From positions 1 to 64,000 of the forward strand of contig NZ_AUBQ01000018.1 in assembly GCF_000429325.1 (NCBI RefSeq): a DNA stretch of 64,000 nt, written 5' to 3'. The position numbers were made by a program, and so were the translations under genes. This DNA is from Fundidesulfovibrio putealis DSM 16056 (lineage in GTDB: Bacteria > Desulfobacterota > Desulfovibrionia > Desulfovibrionales > Desulfovibrionaceae). The notes below the pieces were generated by a model. The model made no database searches. It was not told the origin of the DNA and worked only from the letters and a program-made list of their open reading frames with translations. Positions 7,443 to 16,469 of the stretch are shown in pieces; the stretch's first letter is position 1; each line of letters begins with the position of its first letter.

Positions 7443-10400
7443 TCAGGCTGTTTGCGCCCTGCCCTGCCCCAGCTTCTTGCGGATGGTTGAAAAGAGTATC
7501 TCGGGCATGACCGGCTTGGTGAGATAGCCGTCCATGCCTGCCTCCAGGCAGCGCTCCTGGTCTCCGGACATGGCGCGGGCCGTGAGCGCCAGCAGGAGGA
7601 TGGGGTTCGCGCCGTCGCGGCCCCGGATGGCGCGTGCCAGCTCGTAGCCGTCCATCACGGGCATCTGCACGTCCAGCAGGGCCACGTCGAACTCCTCGCG
7701 GCCAAGCATTTCCAGCGCCTCGGCCCCGCTCTCGGCCACCTGCGGCAGCATCCCGGCCATTTTGAGCAGTTCGGCGGTGAGCTCCCTGTTGAGGGAGTTG
7801 TCGTCCACCACCAGCACGCGCACACCCTTCAGGCGCTCGTCCTCTTCGGCGGCGCGCTCAGGGTGCCCGGACTCGGAGACGTCCAGCTCGAAGGGGGCGG
7901 TGAAGGAGAATTCGCTGCCCGCGCCGGGCTCGCTCTTCACGGTGATCTCGCCCTGCATGATGTCCACAAGCCGACGTACGATGGAGAGCCCGAGCCCCGT
8001 GCCGCCGAAGCGGCGCGACGTGGAGCTTTCCGCCTGGACGAACGGGTTGAAGATGTACGACCGCTGCTCCGGGGTCATGCCGATGCCGGTGTCGCTGATG
8101 GAGAACGACAGCATCACCACGCCTGGATTGGCCTGGGCGAAGCCGACCGTCACGCGCACAGCGCCCTGGCTGGTGAACTTGACGGCATTGCCCACCAGAT
8201 TGATGAGCACCTGCTCCAGGCGCAGGCTGTCGCCTATGAGGGCGGTCGGCATGCCGTCCTGGATGTCGATGGAGAAGGCGAGGCCTTTTTCCCCGGCCTT
8301 GGCGGAGAAGATGTCCCCCAGGCGGTCCAGGACCTTTTTCAGGCTGAAGGACACGGGGCACAGCTCCATGCGGCCCGCCTCGATCTTGGAGAGGTCCAAA
8401 AGGTCGTTGATGACGCCCAGCAGCACGTGGCTTGCGGAGATTATCTTGTCCAGGTTGCCGCGCAGCTTCTCCGGCGGGTTCTGGCGCAGTGAGATTTCGG
8501 TCAGGCCCAGGATGGCGTTCATGGGCGAACGGATTTCGTGGCTGATGTTGGCCAGGAAGTCGCTCTTGGCCTGGCTTGCGGCCTCGGCCTTCTCGCGCGC
8601 GTCGATGAGGTCGAACTCCAGCTTCTTGCGGTCGGTGATGTCCGACACCAGCCAGAGCACGCTTGCCTCGCCAAACACGTCGATGAGCGCCGCCGAGGAC
8701 AAAACGTGCATGATGGTTCCGGAACGCGCGCGCATGTCCAGCTCGCGGTTCAGCACCACACGGCTCTTCTGCACTTCGTCCAGGAGTTTCTGGCGCTTTT
8801 CGCGGTCCACCCACAGGCCAAGCTCCGCCGCACTGCGCCCCAGGATCTCCTCGGCGGAGAAGCCCGTGAGCGAACAGAATGCCTTGTTCACCTGAAGGAT
8901 GCTGTTGTCGCGCAGGGAGGAGATGGCCACGGCCACCGGGCTGTACTGGAAGATGGCCTGGAAGCTCTGCTGGCTGTCGCGCAGTTCGGCCTCGGCCTTG
9001 ACGCGCTCCTCGATCTCGACACGCAGCGACGCGGTCTGGCGGTCAACGGTTTCCTCAAGCTCCTTGCGGCGCGCCTTGAGGGCTGAGAGCCGCATGGAAT
9101 AAATTCCGTACAATCCGGCCAGGACCAGAAGGGCCGCCACGCCCTTGAACCACATGGTCCGCCAGTAGGGAGGGACCACCGTCATGGTGACGGTCAGCGG
9201 AGTGCGGCTCCACACGCCCTCGTCGTTGGTGGCCTTCACCAGGAACACGTAGTCGCCGGGGTCGAGGTTGGTGTAGGTGGCCCGGCGCGTCGTGCCGCTT
9301 TCCACCCAGTCCTGGTCGAAGCCCAGCAGCTGATAGGCGTAGCGGTTCTTCGCCGGGTTCGTGAAGTCCATGGACGTGAACTCGAAGGTGACCGTCTGGG
9401 CGCTGGGCGTCAGCACCACGTCTGCGGGCTTGCCGCCAGCTTTCAACGGTCTGGGCTGGTTGTTGACGCGAAGCTCGGTCAGGGCCGCGTCGGGGGGGTG
9501 CTTGTTGGGCAGGACGTCCTTGGGGAAGAAGGAGTTCACGCCGGAAAAACCGCCGAAGAACATCTCCCCGGTGGCGCCCTTGTGAAAGGCGTTCATGTAG
9601 AATTCCACGCCGACCAGGCCGTCGCGGCGGGAATAGTTGCGTATCTCGCCGGTGGCGGGGTTCATGCGGGAGATGCCCTTGAAGGTGCTCATCCAGAGGT
9701 AGCCCTTCTCGTCCATGGCCATGCCCTGGATGCCGTCGTCGGCCAGCCCGTCGCGCTCGCCATAGCGCGTGGAAATCCTGGTGACCGGGTCGAAGCGGTT
9801 CAGGCCGTTGTCCGTTCCCACCCAGAGGATGCCGGAGGGGTCCTCGACGATGGGGGTCACCCGGTCGTTGGAGAGGCTCTGGGGGTTTGTGGGGTCGTGG
9901 CGCCAGTGCTCGAAAATCTTCGTGGACGGGTCGAAGCGGTTCAGGCCCGCGTTGGTGCCCAGCCAGAGCGCCCCGTCGCGCGTCTGGATGATGTGGCGGA
10001 CCCGGTCGTGGCTTATGCTTTCCGGGTTCTTGGGGTCGTTCAGGTAACGCGTGACCTTTCCGGTCTGCGGGTCCAGGCGGTTCAGGCCGCCCTTGCTGGT
10101 CCCGGCCCAGATGATCCCGTCGCGGTCCTCGAAGATCCACCAGATCTTGTCCTGGCTTATGCTCTGGGGATTGCGGGGGTCGTGCACATAATGGGTGAAA
10201 GCGCCGCTCTCTCTGTCCAGGACGCTGATGCCCGACTCCACCGTGCCCACCCAGATGCGCCCACGGGAGTCCTCCATGACGCAGTTGATCTGGTCCTCGG
10301 CGAGACTGGCGGGATCGCGGGGATCGTGGCGGAAGCGTTCGACCACCTTCCTGGTGCGGTCCAAGCGGGCAAGGCCCGCGTAGCGTGTTCCCACCCACAG

Positions 10401-11594
10401 GCTGCCGTCGCGCCCCAGGTGCACCGCGCTCACTTCCTTGCCCGGCAGGCTCTCCTGGTCCCCCGGAATGTGCCGGTAGGAAGCGAACCAGCGCGAGCCG
10501 GGGATCAGCTTGTTCAGGCCGCCGGAGTATGTTCCGGCCCAGAGGATGCCGGAGGAATCCTCCAGAAGCGATATGACGTCGTTCTGGCCGATGGAGTCGG
10601 GGTCGTAGGGGTTGTGGCTGAAGACCTCGAACTTTCTTCCGGACCCGTTTTCCACCAGACGAGCAAGGCCCGCCGCCGTGGCGGCCCAGAGCGTGCCCCA
10701 TCTGTCCAGCATGAGCTTGAACACGCCCGTGGAGGCCATGTGCGGCTCCACCGCGCCGGTGGCGAGGTTGAGCCGGAAAAGCCCGGCAACGTCGCTCACG
10801 ATCCACAGGATGTTGCGCCCCTCGCAATAGATCTGGTTGATCTGGGCGTTTATGATGTCCTTGGCCATCTTCTCGTTCACGATGGAGACGAGCGACCCCG
10901 TCTCGGTGTCCAGCCGGAACACCAGCTTGCGCGAGGCGGCCCAGATCTGCCCCTTGTCGTCCTCGGTCACGGACACGATCTCGGTGGGGCCTTTGGTCTG
11001 GGGCTGGGACACGGGAATGCGGGTGAACACGCCGCTGGACTTGTCGAACACCGCCATTCCGGCGGCTGTTCCCACGCGGATGACGCCCTGGGAGTCCTGG
11101 TGGACGGCGTTCACCTCGTTGCTCGGGATGCTCGACGGGTTGGAGGGAACGTGGAGATAGTTGGCGAAGGAATCCGTGAGCGCGTCATAGCGCGACAGCC
11201 CGCCGCTTCGCGTGCCCACCCACAGCGCGCCGGACGCGTCCACGGTCAGGGCGCGGATGTTGGCGTCGGCCAGGGAGCCGGGTTTGCTGAGGTCGGAGGT
11301 GTAGAGCTTGAAGGTGTAGCCGTCGTAGCGGTTCAGGCCCGCATAGGTGCCCACCCACAGGAAGCCGGAGCGGTCCTGGGCCAGGCAGACCGCCGAGGAC
11401 TGGGACAGGCCTTCCTCGACGCCGAAGTGCTGGAAACGGGGAGTAAAGCCGGACTGCGCCCAGGCGGAGTGCGGCGCGGCAAGGTATGCCCATGCAGCCA
11501 GGAGGCAGCCGAACAACCACCATGCGGCCCTGGCCCGGATGACAGGGATGTTGCAGTGGTCAAGCGGTGAATAATACTGCAAAATCGTCCCCAA
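7443..11594 (-). CDS. Giant hybrid two-component sensor kinase (propeller, PAS, receiver)
   Basis: The product is 1383 residues. An N-terminal hydrophobic export segment ends at APHSAWAQ (about residue 47). About 14 repeats of the two-component-regulator propeller type follow, each with a core like GxLWVGTxxGLNRYD, forming a double periplasmic beta-propeller to about residue 740. Next is a Y_Y_Y domain (~745-815), a transmembrane helix near 820-840, a PAS domain (~875-985), and a HisKA domain with the phospho-accepting His in ISHEIRSPMNAI near residue 1016. An HATPase domain follows (DTGIGM, GGTGLGLS), then a C-terminal receiver with Asp in VALLDVQMPV near 1303. This layout is best known from polysaccharide sensors of Bacteroidetes. 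The ligand here is unknown. No partner regulator is adjacent. Confidence 0.9.
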   Translation of the reverse strand: MGTILQYYSPLDHCNIPVIRARAAWWLFGCLLAAWAYLAAPHSAWAQSGFTPRFQHFGVEEGLSQSSAVCLAQDRSGFLWVGTYAGLNRYDGYTFKLYTSDLSKPGSLADANIRALTVDASGALWVGTRSGGLSRYDALTDSFANYLHVPSNPSSIPSNEVNAVHQDSQGVIRVGTAAGMAVFDKSSGVFTRIPVSQPQTKGPTEIVSVTEDDKGQIWAASRKLVFRLDTETGSLVSIVNEKMAKDIINAQINQIYCEGRNILWIVSDVAGLFRLNLATGAVEPHMASTGVFKLMLDRWGTLWAATAAGLARLVENGSGRKFEVFSHNPYDPDSIGQNDVISLLEDSSGILWAGTYSGGLNKLIPGSRWFASYRHIPGDQESLPGKEVSAVHLGRDGSLWVGTRYAGLARLDRTRKVVERFRHDPRDPASLAEDQINCVMEDSRGRIWVGTVESGISVLDRESGAFTHYVHDPRNPQSISQDKIWWIFEDRDGIIWAGTSKGGLNRLDPQTGKVTRYLNDPKNPESISHDRVRHIIQTRDGALWLGTNAGLNRFDPSTKIFEHWRHDPTNPQSLSNDRVTPIVEDPSGILWVGTDNGLNRFDPVTRISTRYGERDGLADDGIQGMAMDEKGYLWMSTFKGISRMNPATGEIRNYSRRDGLVGVEFYMNAFHKGATGEMFFGGFSGVNSFFPKDVLPNKHPPDAALTELRVNNQPRPLKAGGKPADVVLTPSAQTVTFEFTSMDFTNPAKNRYAYQLLGFDQDWVESGTTRRATYTNLDPGDYVFLVKATNDEGVWSRTPLTVTMTVVPPYWRTMWFKGVAALLVLAGLYGIYSMRLSALKARRKELEETVDRQTASLRVEIEERVKAEAELRDSQQSFQAIFQYSPVAVAISSLRDNSILQVNKAFCSLTGFSAEEILGRSAAELGLWVDREKRQKLLDEVQKSRVVLNRELDMRARSGTIMHVLSSAALIDVFGEASVLWLVSDITDRKKLEFDLIDAREKAEAASQAKSDFLANISHEIRSPMNAILGLTEISLRQNPPEKLRGNLDKIISASHVLLGVINDLLDLSKIEAGRMELCPVSFSLKKVLDRLGDIFSAKAGEKGLAFSIDIQDGMPTALIGDSLRLEQVLINLVGNAVKFTSQGAVRVTVGFAQANPGVVMLSFSISDTGIGMTPEQRSYIFNPFVQAESSTSRRFGGTGLGLSIVRRLVDIMQGEITVKSEPGAGSEFSFTAPFELDVSESGHPERAAEEDERLKGVRVLVVDDNSLNRELTAELLKMAGMLPQVAESGAEALEMLGREEFDVALLDVQMPVMDGYELARAIRGRDGANPILLLALTARAMSGDQERCLEAGMDGYLTKPVMPEILFSTIRKKLGQGRAQTA

Positions 11595-11700
11595 ACTTCA
11601 TTATATTACATACGCACGCGAATCTTTGGCATGGCTTGGGAATGATGTAAAGCGTCAGGGACGGTGCGGCCTGCGCGTCTGCTGCCCCATGAGCGGCCTT

Positions 11701-11721
11701 GGGGCCGGAAATTCCGGCCCC
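11701..11721 (-). terminator. Palindrome downstream of SulP gene
   Basis: GGGGCCGGAA and TTCCGGCCCC form a perfect 10-bp stem about 15 bases after the SulP stop. There is no clear T-run, so it could also act as an mRNA-end stabiliser. Confidence 0.5.
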
Positions 11722-11736
11722 GCTGTTCTCTCCAGG

Positions 11737-13497
11737 CTATTTTACCGGAGCGTCTTTTTTATAGGAAGCGATCAGAACAGCCTCGGCCACGGAATCCACG
11801 ATATGGTCCCAGCCGATGAGGCTGTCGGTCCCGAACCGTTGCAGGGTGGCCATGAAATGCCCTCTGTTCCCGGCAAGGTACAGCTCGATCCCGCGCGTTT
11901 TGCACTTCTTGACGAACCCTTCCAGCGCGTTGATTCCGGTGGAATCGATTGTCTGGGCGTGGGTCACGTCCAGGATGAACACGCGCGGCTTTCTGGAGAC
12001 GATGTCCAGGATGTCCTGGAAGCGGTCTGCAATGCCGAAGAAGAACGGGCCATCGATTTCATAGACCTGGATGTCGTCGTCAATGGCTGACTTTTCCGTA
12101 GGTATGGCGCAGGAATCCTTGGCGTAATTGGAATCCTCGCCGCCCGCCGAGATGTCGGACATGCGCACCGCCTCGTCCAGGTTGTCGCTGGCGGGCAGCC
12201 TGCACACGCCGATCTCGGTCATCTCGCTCATGCGGCGCATGAACAGCAGCGAGGCCAGCAACACGCCCACGTACACGGCCACGGTCAGGTCGATCAGCAC
12301 CGTCAGGGCGAAGGTGGTCACCAGCACGGCCACGTCCGAGCGGGGCGCTTTCAGCAGCCGGGCGAACCTGCGGTATTCGCTCATGTCGTAGGCCACCACC
12401 AAGAGCACTGCGGCAAGGCTGGCCAGGGGGATGGCCGAGGCCACCGGCGCGGCCACCAGCACGAAGGCCACCAGCACCAGGGCGTGGACGCAGCCCGCGA
12501 TGGGGGAGACGGCCCCGGCCTTGATGCTGGTCACGGTGCGGGCGATGGCCCCCGTGGCCGGAATGCCGCCAAAGAGCACCGAGGCGATGTTGGCTGTGCC
12601 CTGGGCCACCAGCTCCGCCGAGGAGTCGTGCCGGTCGCCGGTCATGCCGTCGGCCACCACGCAGCACAACAGGGATTCGATGCCCGCCAGCAGGGCGATG
12701 GTCATTGCGTCGGGCATCAGGGCCTTGATGGAGGCCCAGTCCAACGTGGGAGGCACGAAAGCGGGGAGCGAGCTTGGGATGCCCCCGAACCGCGTGCCTA
12801 TGGTGTCCACCGGCAGCATGAAGGCCGCAGCCGTCACCGCGCCCACGGCCACGCCGAACACCGGCGCCGGGATGACCGGGAAGAAGCGCCGCGCCAGCAG
12901 TATCGCACCCAGAGACACCAACCCCACTCCCGCCGTGGCCGGGTCCACCCTGTCCAGGGAGGAGCCCAGCACCGACAGCTTGGGGATGAACTCGGCAGGC
13001 ACCTGGGTGATCTTCATGCCCAGGAAGTCGGTGAGCTGGCTGAAGAAGATGAGCACGGCGATGCCGCTGGTGAACCCGGTGGTGACCGGATACGGAATGA
13101 ACTTGATGAGCTTTCCCAGGCGCGCAAGCCCCATGATCACCAGCATGCCGCCCGCCAGCAGCGTGGTCATCACCAGCCCCTGGTAACCGTGACGGTCCAC
13201 CACGCCCGCGATGATGACCACGAAGGCTCCGGTTGGGCCGCCCACGGCGAAGCGCGATCCGCCCATGAAGGAGATGATGAAACCGGCCACGATGGCCGTG
13301 AAGAGCCCCCGCTCGGGCGGCACGTGGGAGGCGATGGCGAAGGCCAGGGCCAGCGGCAGGGCCACCACGCCCACGGTGAGGCCAGCCAGGACGTCCCGGC
13401 TCAAATCGCGAGGCGAAAGGCCCCGGCGCAATACCTTGAACAACTTGGGCACGGGCCAGAGTGCCTGCCCGCGCCCGGAACGTATCTCAGTGTCCAA
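11737..13497 (-). CDS. SulP-family anion transporter with STAS domain
   Basis: The product is about 586 residues. After a short cytoplasmic lead there are 10-14 membrane helices beginning DVLAGLTVGVVALPLALAFAI, with the conserved SulP segment GLFTAIVAGFI and the following FAVGGPTGAFVV. The C-terminal ~110 residues form a STAS domain (VFILDVTHAQTIDSTGINAL). SulP proteins carry sulfate, bicarbonate or other anions; sulfate would suit a sulfate reducer, but substrate cannot be read from sequence. I choose the TTG at 13497 because GAGGAGGGAG lies just upstream. A TTG at 13518 would put this Shine-Dalgarno inside the gene. Confidence 0.88.
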   Translation of the reverse strand: MDTEIRSGRGQALWPVPKLFKVLRRGLSPRDLSRDVLAGLTVGVVALPLALAFAIASHVPPERGLFTAIVAGFIISFMGGSRFAVGGPTGAFVVIIAGVVDRHGYQGLVMTTLLAGGMLVIMGLARLGKLIKFIPYPVTTGFTSGIAVLIFFSQLTDFLGMKITQVPAEFIPKLSVLGSSLDRVDPATAGVGLVSLGAILLARRFFPVIPAPVFGVAVGAVTAAAFMLPVDTIGTRFGGIPSSLPAFVPPTLDWASIKALMPDAMTIALLAGIESLLCCVVADGMTGDRHDSSAELVAQGTANIASVLFGGIPATGAIARTVTSIKAGAVSPIAGCVHALVLVAFVLVAAPVASAIPLASLAAVLLVVAYDMSEYRRFARLLKAPRSDVAVLVTTFALTVLIDLTVAVYVGVLLASLLFMRRMSEMTEIGVCRLPASDNLDEAVRMSDISAGGEDSNYAKDSCAIPTEKSAIDDDIQVYEIDGPFFFGIADRFQDILDIVSRKPRVFILDVTHAQTIDSTGINALEGFVKKCKTRGIELYLAGNRGHFMATLQRFGTDSLIGWDHIVDSVAEAVLIASYKKDAPVK

Positions 13498-13702
13498 AAC
13501 TCCCTCCTCAAGACCCAAGGCGGGTTGATGCCCGAAGACAACAGCTCGGTAAAATTAGGAAAATGCAAGGCTATTCTAAAACGGTCTGGAGCGTACGCTC
13601 TTTGTCCAGTATTTCAAGAGGGTATATTGAGCAAAAATTCCGCCTGAATGACTCTGATATTGTGAACGAAATGCTATTGCGGAGCTGTGACCCTGCGACA
13701 AA

Positions 13703-13741
13703 AGAAAAGCGCCCGGAGAGCATCATCTGCTCTCCGGGCGC
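13703..13741 (-). terminator. Rho-independent terminator of prfA
   Basis: A perfect 14-bp stem (13709-13722 with 13728-13741) with a 5-base loop is followed by TTTTCTTTT on the minus strand, 40 bases after the prfA stop. Confidence 0.9.
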
Positions 13742-13780
13742 TTGAGATTCCCGAAAGGGGCACCCGGCCTGGCGGTCCGA

Positions 13781-14854
13781 TCAGGCGTTGTCGGCCTGGT
13801 TCTTGAGCGCCTCGGTCTGGTAGTGGTTGGTCAGGGCGTTCATCATGTCCTCGATGTCGCCATCCAGGATCTTGTCCAGGTTGTGCATGGTGTAGTTGAT
13901 GCGGTGGTCGGTCATGCGGCCCTGGGGGAAGTTGTAGGTGCGGATGCGCTCCGAGCGGTCGCCCGAGCCCACCTGCTGGCGGCGGTTGGCCTCCACCACC
14001 AGGCGCTGCTTCTCCTGCTCCAGGTGCAGAAGGCGCGAGAGAAGCACCTTCATGGCCTTGGCCCTGTTCTTGTGCTGGCTCTTTTCGTCCTGGCAGATGA
14101 CCACCAGGCCCGACGGAATGTGCGTGACGCGCACGGCAGAGTCGGTGGTGTTCACGCTCTGTCCGCCGGGGCCGCTGGAGCGGTACACATCCACGCGCAG
14201 CTCGTTGGGGTCCAGCTGCACGTCCACCTCGTCGGCCTCGGGCAGCACGGCCACGGTGGCGGCCGAGGTGTGGATGCGTCCCTGGGATTCGGTGGCGGGC
14301 ACGCGCTGCACGCGGTGCGTGCCGGACTCGTACTTCAGGCGGCTGTAGACCTTCTCGCCGGAGATGCTGGCGATGATTTCCTTGTAGCCTCCGGTGTCCG
14401 AGGGAGATTCACTCATGATCTCCATCTTCCAGCGCTTGCGCTCGGCGTAGCGCATGTACATGCGGAAGAGGTCCGCCGCGAAGAGGGCGGCTTCCTCGCC
14501 GCCGGTACCGGCGCGGATTTCCAGGAGGATGTTCTTCTCGTCGAGTGGGTCCTTGGGCAGCAGCAGGAGCTTCAGCTCCTCCTCGAGCCTCGGGGTCTCC
14601 TCCTCGATGGCCGCGATCTCGGCCTTGGCCAGCTCGCGCATGTCGGGGTCGGAGTCTTCCAGCAGGAGGGTGTTCTCCTCCATGTCCTCGCGCAGCTTCT
14701 TGAAGCGGCGGTAGACCGCCACCACGTCGCCCAGGTCAGCGTGGGCCTTGGTGAGCTTGCGGTAGCGCTCCTGGTCGGAGACGGCGTCGGGGGAGGAGAG
14801 TTCCCTCTCCAGTTCCAGATATTTGGCTTCGATGCTTTCGAGCTTGGCGAACAT
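13781..14854 (-). CDS. prfA: Peptide chain release factor 1
   Basis: The product is 357 residues, the normal length for RF1, which reads UAA and UAG and triggers peptide release. The GGQ tripeptide lies in [14 protein letters not shown] near residue 225, followed by [13 protein letters not shown]. The N-terminal helical domain contains [12 protein letters not shown], and the C-terminus has [17 protein letters not shown]. It lies 15 bases downstream of the DUF1385 gene and likely shares its transcript. A strong terminator follows. The methyltransferase that modifies it (prmC) is on the same strand further downstream but not contiguous. Confidence 0.97.
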   Translation of the reverse strand: MFAKLESIEAKYLELERELSSPDAVSDQERYRKLTKAHADLGDVVAVYRRFKKLREDMEENTLLLEDSDPDMRELAKAEIAAIEEETPRLEEELKLLLLPKDPLDEKNILLEIRAGTGGEEAALFAADLFRMYMRYAERKRWKMEIMSESPSDTGGYKEIIASISGEKVYSRLKYESGTHRVQRVPATESQGRIHTSAATVAVLPEADEVDVQLDPNELRVDVYRSSGPGGQSVNTTDSAVRVTHIPSGLVVICQDEKSQHKNRAKAMKVLLSRLLHLEQEKQRLVVEANRRQQVGSGDRSERIRTYNFPQGRMTDHRINYTMHNLDKILDGDIEDMMNALTNHYQTEALKNQADNA

Positions 14855-14869
14855 GATGATGGGTCCGTT

Positions 14870-15802
14870 TTACTTGCGGCCCAGCGCGCCCTTGAGCGCG
14901 GCGATGGCCACCTCGATCTGGGCGTCGTCTGGCTCGTGGGTGGTGAGCATCTGCATGGCGAGGCCGGGGCAGGCCATGGCCTTGCACAGGATGTTCTTAT
15001 GGAATTTCCCGGAGAACTTGATGATCTCGTAGGAAATGGCGCTGATGGGGACCATCAGCAGAAATTTCACGCCGATGATGTAGGCCTGCTTCAGGATTGC
15101 GTTCTCGGGCGACCACACCCCCAGCAACAGCGGCACCAGGAAGGTGTAGAGCACGATGGACACGCCCAGCACGAAGAGCAGGAAGGTGGTGCCGCAGCGC
15201 GGATGCAGGCGAGAGAAATCGCGCACCGCGCCCGGTGACAGCTCCACGCCGTTCTCGTGCGCCCAGATCACCTTGTGCTCCGCCCCGTGGTACTGGAACA
15301 CGCGCCGGATGTCCGGGATGTAGGAGATGGCCAGGATGTAGCCCACGAACATCAGCAGCTTGAACAGGCCGTCCCACATGTGGAAGGACAGGGCCTCCGC
15401 GTCGCCGGAGAGCCCGAGCAGGTTCATGCCGATGGAAAAAACGTGCGGGGCCACCACGAACAGCAACAGGGCAAACCCGATGGCCGAGGCCATGGTCAGG
15501 GCCATGGCCCAGGGGGAGAGCTCGCCCTCGTCCTCGTCAAGCGAATGCTGGGCCGAGAAGTTGAGCGCCTTGATGCCGTTGACCAGCGTCTCCAGCAGCA
15601 CTGGAAAGCCCCTGATGAAGGGTTTCTTCAGCCAGGCGGCGCGCGTCAGGGTGAACCAGGGGCGGGTCTCCACGAAAATCTCGCCGCTGGGCTTGCGCAC
15701 GGCAATGGCCAGGCAGTCCTTGGAACGGATCATCACCCCTTCCATGACGGCCTGTCCCCCGACGGTATCGTTGGCTGCGAGCGCGTTGTTCATAAGCTCC
15801 AT
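14870..15802 (-). CDS. DUF1385 (YqhQ-like) membrane protein
   Basis: The product is about 310 residues. It opens with the family signature VGGQAVMEGVMIRS, followed by several hydrophobic segments (FALLLFVVAPHVFSIGMNLL; LLMFVGYILAISYI; TTFLLFVLGVSIVLYTFLV). It contains the conserved HGAEHK and RLHPRCGTTF. Its function is not established. The family is frequently found next to prfA, as here. The start may be 15793 rather than 15802, since a GGAG precedes the later ATG, though with short spacing. Confidence 0.9.
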   Translation of the reverse strand: MELMNNALAANDTVGGQAVMEGVMIRSKDCLAIAVRKPSGEIFVETRPWFTLTRAAWLKKPFIRGFPVLLETLVNGIKALNFSAQHSLDEDEGELSPWAMALTMASAIGFALLLFVVAPHVFSIGMNLLGLSGDAEALSFHMWDGLFKLLMFVGYILAISYIPDIRRVFQYHGAEHKVIWAHENGVELSPGAVRDFSRLHPRCGTTFLLFVLGVSIVLYTFLVPLLLGVWSPENAILKQAYIIGVKFLLMVPISAISYEIIKFSGKFHKNILCKAMACPGLAMQMLTTHEPDDAQIEVAIAALKGALGRK

Positions 15803-15810
15803 ACAATAGG

Positions 15811-15835
15811 AAAAAGCGGCGCACGGAGCGCCGCT
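15811..15835 (-). terminator. Terminator between rpmE and DUF1385
   Basis: AGCGGCGC and GCGCCGCT pair around a short loop and are followed by TTTTT on the minus strand, immediately before the DUF1385 start. It would end rpmE transcription or act as an attenuator for the downstream genes. Confidence 0.75.
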
Positions 15836-16049
15836 TCACGCTTGTGGGCCTGGGGGGACGGCACTGGGGACGAAACCGCCGACGCCTGCGGCGCATACGC
15901 TCCGCAGCGCGAGGCGCGAGCCCCGGAAACACCGCTTGCAATCCACGCGAAAACGGCGCGTCCGACGGGCATTCCCCCAGCCGGACGGCCGCGCAATACG
16001 ATACAGGCCCCGCAGCGGCGCAGAACGCCTTCGCAGGACGCGTGGAACA

Positions 16050-16268
16050 CTAGGCTTTCGGTTCCTCGAACTTCGCGTACTTCTTGCGGAAGCGGTCGAT
16101 GCGGCCAGCGGTGTCCACGAAACGCTGCTTGCCGGTGTAGAACGGGTGGCAGTTGGAACAGATTTCAACCGTCACCGTCTCGCCCTTGGTGGACAGGGCA
16201 TCAGCCTGGAATCCGCAGTTACAGACGAGTTTCGCCTTGTAAGTCTTGGGATGGATATCGCTCTTCAT
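16050..16268 (-). CDS. rpmE: 50S ribosomal protein L31
   Basis: The product is 72 residues, starting [12 protein letters not shown]. It has the four zinc ligands of the zinc-containing L31 class in CNCGF and [10 protein letters not shown], and ends in the basic [19 protein letters not shown] lies eight bases before the ATG at 16268, so the longer frame is not used. It heads the minus-strand cluster rpmE, DUF1385, prfA. Confidence 0.96.
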   Translation of the reverse strand: MKSDIHPKTYKAKLVCNCGFQADALSTKGETVTVEICSNCHPFYTGKQRFVDTAGRIDRFRKKYAKFEEPKA

Positions 16269-16469
16269 GAAAAGCTCCTTGATCAAATCGAAGACGGGAC
16301 CTATACACCTGCCCCAGCCGGGTGGCAAGCGAAAAACGGACCTTTTCCGCGCGGGTTCTCCGTGCTAGAGACAGGGCCGTTCCCGCGCTGGAACACCACC
16401 GACGTTGCCAATACACGAGGGCAGCGCCCGCCCTCTGATTCCCCAACCAACCCCTCTCGAGGTCGAACC

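Noticed and set aside
9498-11570. 690-codon plus-strand open frame
   Set aside because: It lies opposite the propeller repeats of the hybrid kinase; its Val/His/Gly-rich sequence mirrors the repeat codons.
15790-16050. 86-codon minus-strand frame between rpmE and the DUF1385 gene
   Set aside because: It includes the terminator hairpin, lacks a ribosome-binding site and has no protein-like pattern.
16329-16469. TPP riboswitch expected before thiC
   Set aside because: No CTGAGA or ACCTGATC-type core was found in the leader; only a short GAGGGC/GCCCTC hairpin is present.
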